From Microbispora rosea (GTDB lineage: Bacteria; Actinomycetota; Actinomycetes; Streptosporangiales; Streptosporangiaceae): DNA of 64,000 nucleotides. Positions 27,789 through 36,216 of this stretch are shown here, in pieces. A program made the position numbers and the translations under genes. The notes under the pieces were generated by a model. It was not told the origin of the DNA and ran no database searches. It saw only the letters and a program-made list of their open reading frames with translations. The first letter of the stretch is position 1. Each line of letters begins with the position of its first letter. The DNA is taken from NCBI RefSeq assembly GCF_900156315.1, contig NZ_FTNI01000003.1, positions 372,001-436,000 on the forward strand. The letters are read 5' to 3'.

Positions 27789-29129
27789 GTGAACGAGTTG
27801 ACCTCCGCGCTCGCCGCGGCGCTGCCGGACGGACGAGTCCTCACCGATCCCGACGTCACCGACTCGTACGCCAGGGACCGCACGTTCGTGCAGCCGGGCA
27901 GGCCGCTCGGCGTGGTCCTGGCGGAGACGCGCGACGACGTCGTGGCCACGATGCGCTGGGCGAGCGAGCACCGGGTGCCGGTGGTCCCGCGCGGCGCGGG
28001 CACCGGCCTCGCCGGCGGCGCTACGGCCGTCGACGGCTGCGTCGTCCTGTCCCTCGCCCGGATGACCGCGATCCGCGAGCTGTCGCCGCAGGACGAGATC
28101 GCGGTCGTGGAGCCCGGCGTCATCACCGCCGACCTCGACCGGGCGGCCCGCGAGCACGGCCTGATGTACGCCCCCGACCCTTCGTCGTACGAAATCTCGA
28201 CCATCGGCGGCAACCTGGCGACCAACGCGGGCGGCCTGAGGTGCGTGAAGTACGGCGTGACCCGCGACTCGGCGCTGGGCCTGGAGGTCGTGCTGGCGGA
28301 CGGGCGGGTGCTGAACACCGGCCGCCGCACGATGAAGGGCGTGGCCGGATATGACCTGACCGGCCTGTTCGTCGGCTCGGAGGGCACGCTCGGCGTGATC
28401 ACGGCCGCGACCGTGCGGCTGCGGCGGGCCCCGCGCGAGATGGCGACGGTCGCCGCCGAGTTCACCTCGCTGCGCGACGCCGCGGCGGCCGTGTCGGCGA
28501 TCGTCGCCGCGGGCTGCCAGCCGTCGATGCTCGAACTGATGGACCGCACGACCCTGCAGGCCATCGACGACTGGAAGAACATCGGGCTGGAGCCGTCCAC
28601 CAGGGCGATGCTCATCGCCCAGGCCGAGGGCTCGGCGGACGAGATGGCGGACCTGTGCGGCGCCGCGTCGTTCGTCGCGGTGTCGTCCACGCCGGAGGAG
28701 GCCGCCGAGCTGATCGGCGTCAGGCGCCTGGCCTACCAGGCCAAGGAGCGTCTGGGCCAGTGCCTGGTGGAGGACGTGTGCGTGCCCCGCTCGGTGCTCC
28801 CCGAGATGATCACCGCGATCGAGGAGGCCGCGGCCCGGCACGGCGTGCTGATCGCGACGGTCGCCCACGCGGGGGACGGCAACGTGCACCCGGTGTTCGT
28901 GTTCGACCGCGGCCTCGCCGAGCCGCCGGAGGAGGTCTGGGCCGCGGCCGACGAGGTCTTCCGCGCCGCGCTCGACCTGGGCGGCACGCTCACCGGCGAA
29001 CACGGTGTCGGCCTGCTGAAGAAGCGCTGGCTCGGCCTGGAGACCGGCCCGGTGGCCGCCGAACTGCACCACGGCATCAAGCAGGTGTTCGACCCGCTGA
29101 ACATCCTCAACCCCGGTAAGGCCATCTGA
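27789..29129 (+). CDS. FAD-linked oxidase, glycolate oxidase GlcD/D-lactate dehydrogenase type
   Basis: 446 residues from GTG 27789. The N-terminal FAD-binding-4 domain contains PRGAGTGLAGGA (near residue 68) and PDPSSYEISTIGGNLATNAGG. The C-terminal FAD-oxidase domain has HAGDGNVHPVF and ends GEHGVGLLKKRWL...NPGKAI, where the histidines bind metal and substrate. It oxidises a 2-hydroxy acid such as glycolate or D-lactate and passes electrons to the respiratory chain. No GlcE/GlcF partner is nearby, so it may work alone. It is divergent from the M6 protease; the intervening region is AT-rich (TAATAAT near 27738), fitting a promoter. Confidence 0.92.
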   Translation: MNELTSALAAALPDGRVLTDPDVTDSYARDRTFVQPGRPLGVVLAETRDDVVATMRWASEHRVPVVPRGAGTGLAGGATAVDGCVVLSLARMTAIRELSPQDEIAVVEPGVITADLDRAAREHGLMYAPDPSSYEISTIGGNLATNAGGLRCVKYGVTRDSALGLEVVLADGRVLNTGRRTMKGVAGYDLTGLFVGSEGTLGVITAATVRLRRAPREMATVAAEFTSLRDAAAAVSAIVAAGCQPSMLELMDRTTLQAIDDWKNIGLEPSTRAMLIAQAEGSADEMADLCGAASFVAVSSTPEEAAELIGVRRLAYQAKERLGQCLVEDVCVPRSVLPEMITAIEEAAARHGVLIATVAHAGDGNVHPVFVFDRGLAEPPEEVWAAADEVFRAALDLGGTLTGEHGVGLLKKRWLGLETGPVAAELHHGIKQVFDPLNILNPGKAI

Positions 29130-29179
29130 CCACTGGTAGCGTTTGGTCCCATTGTCAGGTTGCGTGTTATTCGGGGGCG

Positions 29180-31093
29180 ATGGTGGCGTTAGAGGCTGGG
29201 GATCCCGACCGCCTGGGCCCGTTCACGCTCGTCGACCGGCTCGGTGAGGGCGGCCAGGGGATCGTCTTCCTCGGGCGCGGCCCGGCGGGCGAGCAGGTCG
29301 CGGTCAAGTTGCTGCACACCCGGCTGACGGCCGATCCCGAGGCGCGGGAGCGGTTCCTGCGCGAGGTCGCGCTGGCGCAGCGGGTCGCGCCCTTCTGCAC
29401 GGCCCCCGTCCTGTACGCCGACCTCGCGGGCAACCAGCCGTTCATCGTCAGCGAGTTCGTGCCGGGGCCTTCGCTGCGGCAGCTCGTCGACCGGGAGGGG
29501 CCGCGCCGGGGCGCCGCACTCGAACGGCTCGCCATCAGCACGGCGACGGCGCTGGCCGCCATCCACCGGGCTGGGATCACCCATCGCGACTTCAAGCCGG
29601 CCAACGTCCTGATGGGCCCCGAGGGCCCGGTCGTCATCGACTTCGGGGTGGCCAGGGCGCCCGACTCGCCCCAGTCCACCGCGACCGGCGCGTCCATCGG
29701 CACGCCCGCCTACCTGGCCCCCGAGGTGCTCTCCGGCGGCACCGCCGGCGCGTCCGCCGACATGTTCGCCTGGGGCGTCACGATGGCGTTCGCCGCCACC
29801 GGCAGGCCCGCCTTCGGCGCGGACTCGATCCCCTCGGTGATCACCCGGATCCTGAACGCGCAGCCCGACCTGGGCGACCTCGCGGCACCCCTGCGGGACA
29901 TCGTCGCCGCGTGCCTGTCGAAGGACCCCACGCTGCGTCCCTCGGCCGAGGACGTGGTCGCGCGGCTCACCGGACAGCCCACCGTGCCCGTACGGCCCGT
30001 CGCCGCCCCGTCGGCGCCGCAGGCACCCGGTCCGCAGGCACCCGGTCCGCAGGCACCCGGGCCGCACGCGCCCGGACCCTACGCACCGGGCCCACACGCA
30101 GCGGGGCCGCACACACCGGGGCCGGGGCCGGGGCCGCACGGCGCCGGTCCGGCGCCCGGGCCGCACGCGCCGGGACCACACGCACCAGGACCACACGCGC
30201 CGGGGCCGCACGCGCCCGCTCCGGGGCCGCGGGGCGCCGGAGCCCCCACGCCGCCCGCGCGGCGCGGGCCCGGCGCCGACGGGTCGCGAGCGCGGCGGCC
30301 GGTGCTGACGTGGACGGCGGCCGGTCTCGGGGTGTCGGTCCTCGCGGCGGCGGCCTTCCTCGTGCCGACATGGGTGTCCGCCCAGCAGATCTCGTCCGAG
30401 GACGCCCTCGGCCCCACCGCGTCGCCCACGGTGACGCAGTCCCTGGACGACGAGGTGCCCGTCCCGCAGCCGTCCGAGCTGGTCACCAACCCGGCGCGGC
30501 CGAAGGACAGGAAGCCCTCGCCGAATCCCTCGGCACGCCGGCCGAGCGTGTGGCCGAAGCCGGCCGCCTCCCCCGCGCGCACCCGCCAGGCGCGGCCGTC
30601 GCCCTCCCACACGGTCCCGCAGCAGGTCAAGCCCACCTACAAGACCACCACGCCGACGCAGAGCACGCCGGCGCCCGCGAAGACCACCCCGGCTCCGGCG
30701 AAGACCACCGCGGCCCCCAAGCCCAGCGCGACGGCCAAGGCCACCCCGACGAAGACCGCGGCGCCCAAGCCCAACCCGTACACCGCCGCCGGCGTGTGCG
30801 GCGGCGGCTACGCCGTCGTCGACTCGCACTCCTACGGGCAGGCGACGACGTACCTGCTCTACAACGCGTCCAACGGCTACAACTGCGTGATCACGATGTC
30901 GAAGTACGTCGTGCCCGGGAAGATCAAGATGAGCGCGGTGCTGAAGGTCCAGGGCGGGTCGTCGAAGACCGACTCCGGCAGCTACACCACCTACGCCGGG
31001 CCGATCCGGCTCGCGGCCAAGAGCAAGTGCGTCATCTGGGGCGGCGGCTACGGCACCGCCGCCTGGAGCAGCGCGTGGTCGCACTGTGGCTGA
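29180..31093 (+). CDS. Receptor Ser/Thr kinase with Pro-rich repeats and a SapA-like extracellular domain
   Basis: 637 residues. The Hanks-type kinase (about 13-268) has GEGGQG, Lys43, HRD with Asp137 and Asn142, DFG (154-156) and APE; it is closely related to the kinase part of the kinase-MFS protein at 4746. A juxtamembrane segment (about 280-345) is made of pentapeptide repeats APGPQ/APGPH. One membrane helix (about 375-397) follows, then a roughly 135-residue Pro/Thr/Lys-rich stalk and a C-terminal globular domain (536-637) with three cysteines. That domain (VVDSHSYGQATTYLLYNASN, GGGYGTAAW) resembles secreted spore-associated protein A; this relationship is from memory of the family. It would sense an external signal and phosphorylate cytoplasmic targets. 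Confidence 0.9.
   Translation: MVALEAGDPDRLGPFTLVDRLGEGGQGIVFLGRGPAGEQVAVKLLHTRLTADPEARERFLREVALAQRVAPFCTAPVLYADLAGNQPFIVSEFVPGPSLRQLVDREGPRRGAALERLAISTATALAAIHRAGITHRDFKPANVLMGPEGPVVIDFGVARAPDSPQSTATGASIGTPAYLAPEVLSGGTAGASADMFAWGVTMAFAATGRPAFGADSIPSVITRILNAQPDLGDLAAPLRDIVAACLSKDPTLRPSAEDVVARLTGQPTVPVRPVAAPSAPQAPGPQAPGPQAPGPHAPGPYAPGPHAAGPHTPGPGPGPHGAGPAPGPHAPGPHAPGPHAPGPHAPAPGPRGAGAPTPPARRGPGADGSRARRPVLTWTAAGLGVSVLAAAAFLVPTWVSAQQISSEDALGPTASPTVTQSLDDEVPVPQPSELVTNPARPKDRKPSPNPSARRPSVWPKPAASPARTRQARPSPSHTVPQQVKPTYKTTTPTQSTPAPAKTTPAPAKTTAAPKPSATAKATPTKTAAPKPNPYTAAGVCGGGYAVVDSHSYGQATTYLLYNASNGYNCVITMSKYVVPGKIKMSAVLKVQGGSSKTDSGSYTTYAGPIRLAAKSKCVIWGGGYGTAAWSSAWSHCG
30022..30225 (+). repeat. 15-bp minisatellite coding APGPQ/APGPH repeats in the kinase gene
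   Basis: About a dozen variants of a 15-bp unit (consensus near GCACCCGGTCCGCAG) encode the juxtamembrane pentapeptides of the kinase. The first copies are nearly identical and later ones diverge and interrupt with GPGPG. Confidence 0.85.
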
Positions 31094-31097
31094 TCCC

Positions 31098-31181
31098 GGG
31101 GCTGAATCCGAAACCACCGGGGCTGATCCCGAAGCCGCCGGGGGTGACCCGGGAGGCGCCGGGACCGATGCCGGGGACTGA
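31098..31181 (+). repeat. 21-bp tandem repeat after the kinase gene
   Basis: Four units of 21 bp start at 31098, 31119, 31140 and 31161 (first unit begins GGGGCTGAATCCG). They begin 5 bases after the kinase stop and are not translated in that frame. Similarity falls from unit 2 to unit 4. Confidence 0.7.
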
Positions 31182-31252
31182 TCCACACGGGCCGGCCCCG
31201 CGGCCGGGCCCGGCTCGTTGACGCGGCGGCGGCTCACCAGGAGGATCATCAG

Positions 31253-31282
31253 GTGACAGAATTCGGTTCGGTGATGCGATGA
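31253..31282 (+). CDS. Nine-codon leader frame coupled to the carboxylase gene
   Basis: The best ribosome binding site in the region (AGGAGG, about 31239-31244) faces GTG 31253, which opens a 9-codon frame (V-T-E-F-G-S-V-M-R). Its TGA (31280-31282) overlaps the ATG (31279) of the carboxylase gene as ATGA. The carboxylase has no good site of its own, so ribosomes probably load here and re-initiate. The short peptide itself need not have a function. Confidence 0.5.
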   Translation: MTEFGSVMR

Positions 31283-32877
31283 CGGTGCTCGTGAGCCGGC
31301 TGGACACCTCCAGCGGCGAGTACGGCACGCGGCGCGAGGCCATGCTGGCGAAGCTCGCCGAGCTGGAGGCCGAGCACGCCAAGGCCGTCGCGGGAGGCGG
31401 GCAGAAGTACGTCGAGCGGCACCGGGAGCGCGGCAAGCTGCTCCCCCGCGAGCGGATCGAGCTGCTCGTCGACCCCGACTCGCCGTTCCTGGAGCTGTCC
31501 CCGCTGGCGGCCTGGGGCACCGAGTATCCCGTCGGCGCGAGCGTCGTCACCGGCATCGGGGTGATCGAGGGCGTCGAATGCGTCGTCACCGCCAGCGACC
31601 CGACCGTGCGCGGCGGCGCGTCGAACCCGTGGACGCTGCGCAAGACCCTGCGCGCCGCCGATATCGCGCTGCGCAACCGCATGCCGTACGTGAACCTGGT
31701 GGAGTCGGGCGGCGCGGACCTGCCGTCGCAGAAGGACATATTCATCCCCGGCGGCCAGGTCTTCCGCGACCTGACCCGGCTGTCGGCCGAGGGGATCCCG
31801 ACCATCGCACTGGTCTTCGGCAACGCCACCGCGGGCGGCGCGTACGTGCCGGGCCTGAGCGACCACGTCGTCATGGTGCGGGAGCGGGCCAAGGTGTTCC
31901 TCGGCGGCCCGCCCCTGGTGAAGATGGCCACCGGCGAGGAGTCCGACGACGAGTCGCTGGGCGGCGCGGAGATGCACGCGCGGGCCTCCGGGCTGGCCGA
32001 CCACCTCGCCGCCGACGAGTACGACGCGCTGCGGATCGGCCGCCGCATCGTGCGGCGGCTCAACTGGCGCGAAGGCGGGAACGTTCCCGCGTCCGGCTAC
32101 GCCGCTCCGCTGCACGACGAGGACGAGCTGCTGGGGATCGTGCCGGAGGACCTGAAGGTCCCCTTCGACCCCCGCGAGGTCCTGGCCCGGGTGGTGGACG
32201 GCAGCGACTTCGACGAGTTCAAGCCGCTCTACGGGCCGAGCCTGGTCACCGGGTGGGCGAGCGTCCACGGCCACCCGGTCGGGGTCCTCGCCAACGCCAG
32301 CGGCGTGCTGTTCGGCGCGGAGTCCCAGAAGGCCGCCCAGTTCATCCAGCTCGCGAACCAGTCGCGCACGCCGCTGGTCTTCCTGCAGAACACCACGGGG
32401 TACATGGTCGGCAGGGACTACGAGCAGAGCGGCATCATCAAGCACGGCGCGCTGATGATCAACGCGGTGGCCAACTCGACCGTGCCGCACATCACGATCG
32501 TCATGGGTGCCTCCTACGGCGCGGGCAACTACGGCATGTGCGGGCGGGCCTACGACCCCCGCTTCCTGTTCAGCTGGCCGAGCGCGAAGTCGGCCGTCAT
32601 GGGCCCGGCCCAGCTCGCCGGCGTCATGTCGATCGTGGGCCGGGCCGCCGCGCAGGCGCGGGGGCAGGTCTACGACGAGGAGGCCGACGCGGCGATGCGT
32701 GCCGCGGTCGAGGCGCAGATCGAGTCGGAGTCGGCGGCGTTCTTCCTGTCCGGCCGGCTGTACGACGACGGGGTCATCGACCCCCGCGACACCCGTACGG
32801 TGCTCGGGCTGTGCCTGTCGGCGGTGACGGGAGCACCGGACGCGGGCCGGGCCGGCTACGGCGTCTTCCGGATGTGA
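31279..32877 (+). CDS. Acyl-CoA carboxylase, carboxyltransferase (beta) subunit
   Basis: 532 residues of the crotonase-fold carboxyltransferase family (methylcrotonyl-, geranoyl- and propionyl-CoA carboxylases). It has the N-terminal DPxSPFLELSP region, the first oxyanion segment FGNATAGGAYVPG and the second GASYGAGNYGMCGRAYDP. It accepts carboxyl groups from the biotin subunit two genes downstream and puts them on an acyl-CoA. The resemblance is to methylcrotonyl/geranoyl-type enzymes more than to acetyl/propionyl types, but the substrate is uncertain. It opens an operon ending in an AtuA-like gene. Its start (ATG 31279) overlaps a nine-codon leader frame. Confidence 0.93.
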   Translation: MTVLVSRLDTSSGEYGTRREAMLAKLAELEAEHAKAVAGGGQKYVERHRERGKLLPRERIELLVDPDSPFLELSPLAAWGTEYPVGASVVTGIGVIEGVECVVTASDPTVRGGASNPWTLRKTLRAADIALRNRMPYVNLVESGGADLPSQKDIFIPGGQVFRDLTRLSAEGIPTIALVFGNATAGGAYVPGLSDHVVMVRERAKVFLGGPPLVKMATGEESDDESLGGAEMHARASGLADHLAADEYDALRIGRRIVRRLNWREGGNVPASGYAAPLHDEDELLGIVPEDLKVPFDPREVLARVVDGSDFDEFKPLYGPSLVTGWASVHGHPVGVLANASGVLFGAESQKAAQFIQLANQSRTPLVFLQNTTGYMVGRDYEQSGIIKHGALMINAVANSTVPHITIVMGASYGAGNYGMCGRAYDPRFLFSWPSAKSAVMGPAQLAGVMSIVGRAAAQARGQVYDEEADAAMRAAVEAQIESESAAFFLSGRLYDDGVIDPRDTRTVLGLCLSAVTGAPDAGRAGYGVFRM

Positions 32878-32882
32878 CCGGC

Positions 32883-33000
32883 ATGCTCAACGGCACCACG
32901 CTCAACGGCACCACGCTCAACGGCACCACGCTCAACGGCACCACGCTCAACGGCATCATGCTCAACGGCACCGTTCTTACCGGCAGCGGGCTCACGCGGA
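32883..33000 (+). repeat. 15-bp tandem repeat between carboxylase genes
   Basis: Units of ACGCTCAACGGCACC or close variants: six near-perfect copies from 32883 to about 32972, then two diverged copies to about 33000. Confidence 0.92.
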
Positions 33001-33023
33001 TCGACGGGGGTGAGGGGTCATGA
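32883..33023 (+). CDS. 46-residue LNGTT-repeat peptide between two carboxylase subunit genes
   Basis: Starts ATG 32883, five bases after the carboxyltransferase stop, and ends at TGA 33021-33023 overlapping the biotin carboxylase ATG as ATGA. The first 30 residues are six near-perfect pentapeptides (LNGTT x4, LNGIM, LNGTV), then two degenerate ones (LTGSG, LTRID) and a short tail. The 15-bp period keeps frame throughout. The pattern is reminiscent of pentapeptide-repeat proteins but far shorter than a normal domain. It may be a small protein or simply a translated linker that couples the two subunits. No clear ribosome binding site precedes it. Confidence 0.5.
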   Translation: MLNGTTLNGTTLNGTTLNGTTLNGIMLNGTVLTGSGLTRIDGGEGS

Positions 33024-35419
33024 TCGGGCGACTGCTGGTCGCGAACCGCGGGGAGATCGCCCGCCGGGTCTTCCGCACCTGCCGCGAACTGGGAATCGAG
33101 ACCGTAGCCGTCTTCGCCGACGCCGACGCGTCCGCCTCGCACACCGCCGAAGCCGACCAGGCCGTACGGCTGGGCGCCCCCCTGGCGTACCTCGACCCGG
33201 AGCGGATCGTCGAGGCGGCCCGCAGGTCGGGCGCCGACGCGGTCCATCCCGGATACGGCTTCCTGTCGGAGAACGCCGGCTTCGCCCGCGCCGTGCTGGA
33301 GGCAGGGCTGACCTGGATCGGCCCCTCCCCCGAGGCCGTCGCCGCGATGGGCAAGAAGATCGAGGCGAAGGCGCTGATGGCGGAGGCCGGCGTGCCGGTC
33401 CTGCCGACCGTCCCGCTGTCCCCGGACAGCCCGGTGGAGATGACGGCTCCGCTGCTGGTCAAGGCGTCGGCGGGCGGCGGCGGGCGCGGCATGCGGGTGG
33501 TGCGCGATCCGGCCGATCTCGCCGGGGCCGTCGAGTCGGCCCGGCGGGAGGCGCTGTCGGCCTTCGGCGACGGCACGCTGTTCGCCGAGCCCCTGCTGGA
33601 GGGCGCCCGCCACATCGAGGTGCAGATCCTCGCCGACGCCCACGGCACGGTCTGGGCGCTCGGCGAGCGCGAGTGCTCGATCCAGCGCCGCCACCAGAAG
33701 GTGATCGAGGAGGCCCCCTCCCCTGCGGTCACTCCCGAACTGCGCCGCGAGCTGAGCGAGGCGGCGATCCGGGCCGCACGTGCGATCGGCTACCAGGGCG
33801 CGGGCACCGTCGAGTTCCTGCTGTCGGACGAGGGCTTCTTCTTCCTGGAGATGAACACCCGCCTCCAGGTGGAGCACCCGGTCACCGAGTGCGTCTACGG
33901 GGTCGACCTGGTCCGGCTGCAGATCGAGGTGGCCGAGGGCGCCCACCTCGCCGCGCTGCCGCCGAGCCCGGTCGGTCACGCGATCGAGGCCCGCCTGTAC
34001 GCGGAGGACTCCGAGGGCCGCCCGCAGAGCGGCGTGCTGCGCCGTTTCGAGATCCCCGGCGTGGACGGCGAGTTCGGGCTCGGGGCACGGCTGCGGCTCG
34101 ACTCGGGAGTGATGCCCGGCACCGAGGTGGGCGTCCACTACGACCCGATGCTCGCCAAGGTCGTCTCGTACGGCCGGGACCGGGCGGAGGCGGCCCGGCG
34201 GCTGGCGGACGCGCTCGCGCGGGCGCGCATCCACGGGCTGACGACCAATCGCGACCTGCTCGTGGGAGTGCTGCGGCACCCGGACTTCCTGTCCGGCGCG
34301 CTCGACACCGGCTTCCTCGACCGGCATCCCGTGCCGGCCCCGCTCGCCGGTCCCGAGGCCGTACGGCTGTCCGCGCTCGCGGCGGCGCTCGCCGGAGCGG
34401 CGGCCGGCCGCGCCGCCGCCCGCCGCCACGGCGTGCTGGGCGGGCTGCCGAGCGGCTGGCGCAACGTGCCGTCCCAGCCGCAGCGCACGGCGTTCGGCAC
34501 CGAGGACGGCGGACGCGTGGAGGTCGCCTACCGGCTGACCAGGGACGGGCTGCGGGCCGAGGGCTTCGAGGACGTCACGCTCGTGTCGGCGGAACCCGGC
34601 CGGGTGGTGCTGGAGACGGCGGGCCTGCGGCGCACCTTCGAGGTGGCCGCCTACCCCGAGGTTCGCCCCGGCGTGGTGCATGTCGACTCCCCACTCGGTC
34701 CGGTGCGGCTCACCACGGTCGAGCGGCTGCCCGAACCGGCCGCGCGCGTGACGCCGGGGGCACTGCCCGCCCCGATGCCGGGTACGGTCCTGCGTGTCGA
34801 GGTCAAGCCCGGTGACGTCGTCGAGGCCGGGCAGCCGGTGGTCGTGCTGGAGGCGATGAAGATGGAGCACCTGATCGTGTCCCCCGCCTCGGGCACGGTG
34901 GCCGCGCTGCACGTGACGCCGGGCACGCAGGTCGAGGCGGGCGTGCCGCTCGCCGTGATCGAGCCGTCGCCGCCGCGGGAACCGGACGGCGGCCCGCAGA
35001 CGGAGGGGACCGCGGCGGAGCCGGACACGGCGACCAGCACGGCAACCGGCGCGGAAGGCTTCCCGGAGGCGCGACCGGAGGCGAGCCCCGCGACGGGCGC
35101 GCCGCCGGTGATGGACATCGGCGGGCATCCGGCAACGGACACCGTCGGGCATCCGGGTACGGGAACCGGCCCGCACCCGGGTCTGGAGACGGGCGTTCCC
35201 CCCGGCGCCGAGACGGGCGCTCGCCCAGGCGCCGAGACGGGCGCGGATCCGGGCACGCGGGGCGGCGCGGAGACCGGCACAGCAATCGGCACAGAGATCG
35301 CCGCACAGACCGGCACAGCGACCGGCAGAGAGCTGGGCCCGGAGGCCGGCCCGGAGATCGGCCCGGAGATCGGCGGCCAGATGGGCGCGGATCGGGGCGG
35401 GGAGGCGACGCAGCCGTGA
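33020..35419 (+). CDS. Acyl-CoA carboxylase, biotin carboxylase/biotin carrier (alpha) subunit with repeat tail
   Basis: 799 residues. Biotin carboxylase and ATP-grasp domains occupy about 1-445 ([48 protein letters not shown]), then a linker domain and a biotin carrier domain with EAMKMEH, biotin on Lys614. The enzyme carboxylates biotin with ATP and bicarbonate for the beta subunit encoded just upstream. The usual protein ends near residue 650; here about 145 further residues of low-complexity Gly/Thr/Glu/Pro repeats follow (for example AETGARPG, AETGADPG, GPEIG), which I know of in no standard family member. The start overlaps the LNGTT frame (ATGA) and the stop overlaps the hydratase gene (GTGA). 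Confidence 0.94.
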   Translation: MIGRLLVANRGEIARRVFRTCRELGIETVAVFADADASASHTAEADQAVRLGAPLAYLDPERIVEAARRSGADAVHPGYGFLSENAGFARAVLEAGLTWIGPSPEAVAAMGKKIEAKALMAEAGVPVLPTVPLSPDSPVEMTAPLLVKASAGGGGRGMRVVRDPADLAGAVESARREALSAFGDGTLFAEPLLEGARHIEVQILADAHGTVWALGERECSIQRRHQKVIEEAPSPAVTPELRRELSEAAIRAARAIGYQGAGTVEFLLSDEGFFFLEMNTRLQVEHPVTECVYGVDLVRLQIEVAEGAHLAALPPSPVGHAIEARLYAEDSEGRPQSGVLRRFEIPGVDGEFGLGARLRLDSGVMPGTEVGVHYDPMLAKVVSYGRDRAEAARRLADALARARIHGLTTNRDLLVGVLRHPDFLSGALDTGFLDRHPVPAPLAGPEAVRLSALAAALAGAAAGRAAARRHGVLGGLPSGWRNVPSQPQRTAFGTEDGGRVEVAYRLTRDGLRAEGFEDVTLVSAEPGRVVLETAGLRRTFEVAAYPEVRPGVVHVDSPLGPVRLTTVERLPEPAARVTPGALPAPMPGTVLRVEVKPGDVVEAGQPVVVLEAMKMEHLIVSPASGTVAALHVTPGTQVEAGVPLAVIEPSPPREPDGGPQTEGTAAEPDTATSTATGAEGFPEARPEASPATGAPPVMDIGGHPATDTVGHPGTGTGPHPGLETGVPPGAETGARPGAETGADPGTRGGAETGTAIGTEIAAQTGTATGRELGPEAGPEIGPEIGGQMGADRGGEATQP
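35140..35395 (+). repeat. Repeat-rich 3' extension of the biotin carboxylase gene
   Basis: Imperfect tandem units of 15-30 bp encode GHPATDTVGHPG, GAETGARPGAETG and GPEIGPEIG segments. They extend the protein past its biotin domain without breaking frame. Confidence 0.75.
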
Positions 35420-36216
35420 GCGAACCCCAGGATGTGCTGGTACGCCGCGAGCAGGCGGGCGGCGTGGCCACGATCACGCTCGACTCGCCGCACAACCGCA
35501 ACGCCCTGTCGTCCCGGCTGCTGCGGCAGCTCGACGACGCGCTGTCATGGGCGCTGGACGAGCCCGCCGTACGGGTGATCGTGCTGACTGGCGCGGGACC
35601 GGTGTTCTGCGCGGGCGCCGACCTGAAGGAGCAGCGCGGCGGAGGGGCGCCGGTCACCGCGTCGTTCCCCGACATCATGCTGCGAATCTGGGAGAGCCCG
35701 AAGCCGGTCGTGTGCCGCCTGAACGGCACGGCGCGAGCGGGCGGCCTCGGCCTGGTGGCGGCCTGCGACTTCGCCGTCGCCCCGGCGACCGCGTCGTTCG
35801 CCTTCACCGAGGTGCGGCTCGGGGTGGTGCCCGCCATGATCGCGGTCACCTGCCTGCGCCGCCTGGAGCCCCGGGCCGCGGCGGAGTATTTCCTCACCGG
35901 CGAGGTCTTCACCGCCGAGCGCGCGGTGGAGATCGGCCTGCTGACCCGGGCCGCCCCGGAGGAGGACCTGGACGCGACCGTGGCGCACTACACCGGCATG
36001 CTGCTGCGCGGCGGCCCCGAGGCGTTGGCGATCACGAAGCGGCTCGTGCGGGAGGTGCCGCAGCTGCCCGTCGAGGAGGGGTTCCGCGCGATGGCCGCGC
36101 TGTCGGCCGAGCGCTTCACCTCGGAGGAGGGGCAGGAGGGCATCCGGGCCTTCGCCGAGAAGCGGCCCGCCGCCTGGGTGCCCGCCGAGGCTCCGGCCGC
36201 GGAAGCCGGGCGATGA
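35416..36216 (+). CDS. Enoyl-CoA hydratase/isomerase family protein
   Basis: 266 residues from GTG 35416, overlapping the preceding stop by four bases. Crotonase-fold signatures: the oxyanion motif CAGADLKE and the GGLGLVAACD helix. Of the two catalytic glutamates of classical hydratases, the first position is occupied by Leu (GGLGLVAA) while the second is kept (FTEVRLGVVP). A single glutamate is typical of glutaconyl-CoA-type hydratases such as LiuC and AtuE, which fits its position behind a carboxylase. It probably hydrates the carboxylated enoyl-CoA product. Confidence 0.91.
   Translation: MSEPQDVLVRREQAGGVATITLDSPHNRNALSSRLLRQLDDALSWALDEPAVRVIVLTGAGPVFCAGADLKEQRGGGAPVTASFPDIMLRIWESPKPVVCRLNGTARAGGLGLVAACDFAVAPATASFAFTEVRLGVVPAMIAVTCLRRLEPRAAAEYFLTGEVFTAERAVEIGLLTRAAPEEDLDATVAHYTGMLLRGGPEALAITKRLVREVPQLPVEEGFRAMAALSAERFTSEEGQEGIRAFAEKRPAAWVPAEAPAAEAGR

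Noticed and set aside
30022-30225. Possible CRISPR array because of regular short repeats
   Set aside because: Units are 15 bp, contiguous without spacers, in frame within a gene, and no cas genes are present.
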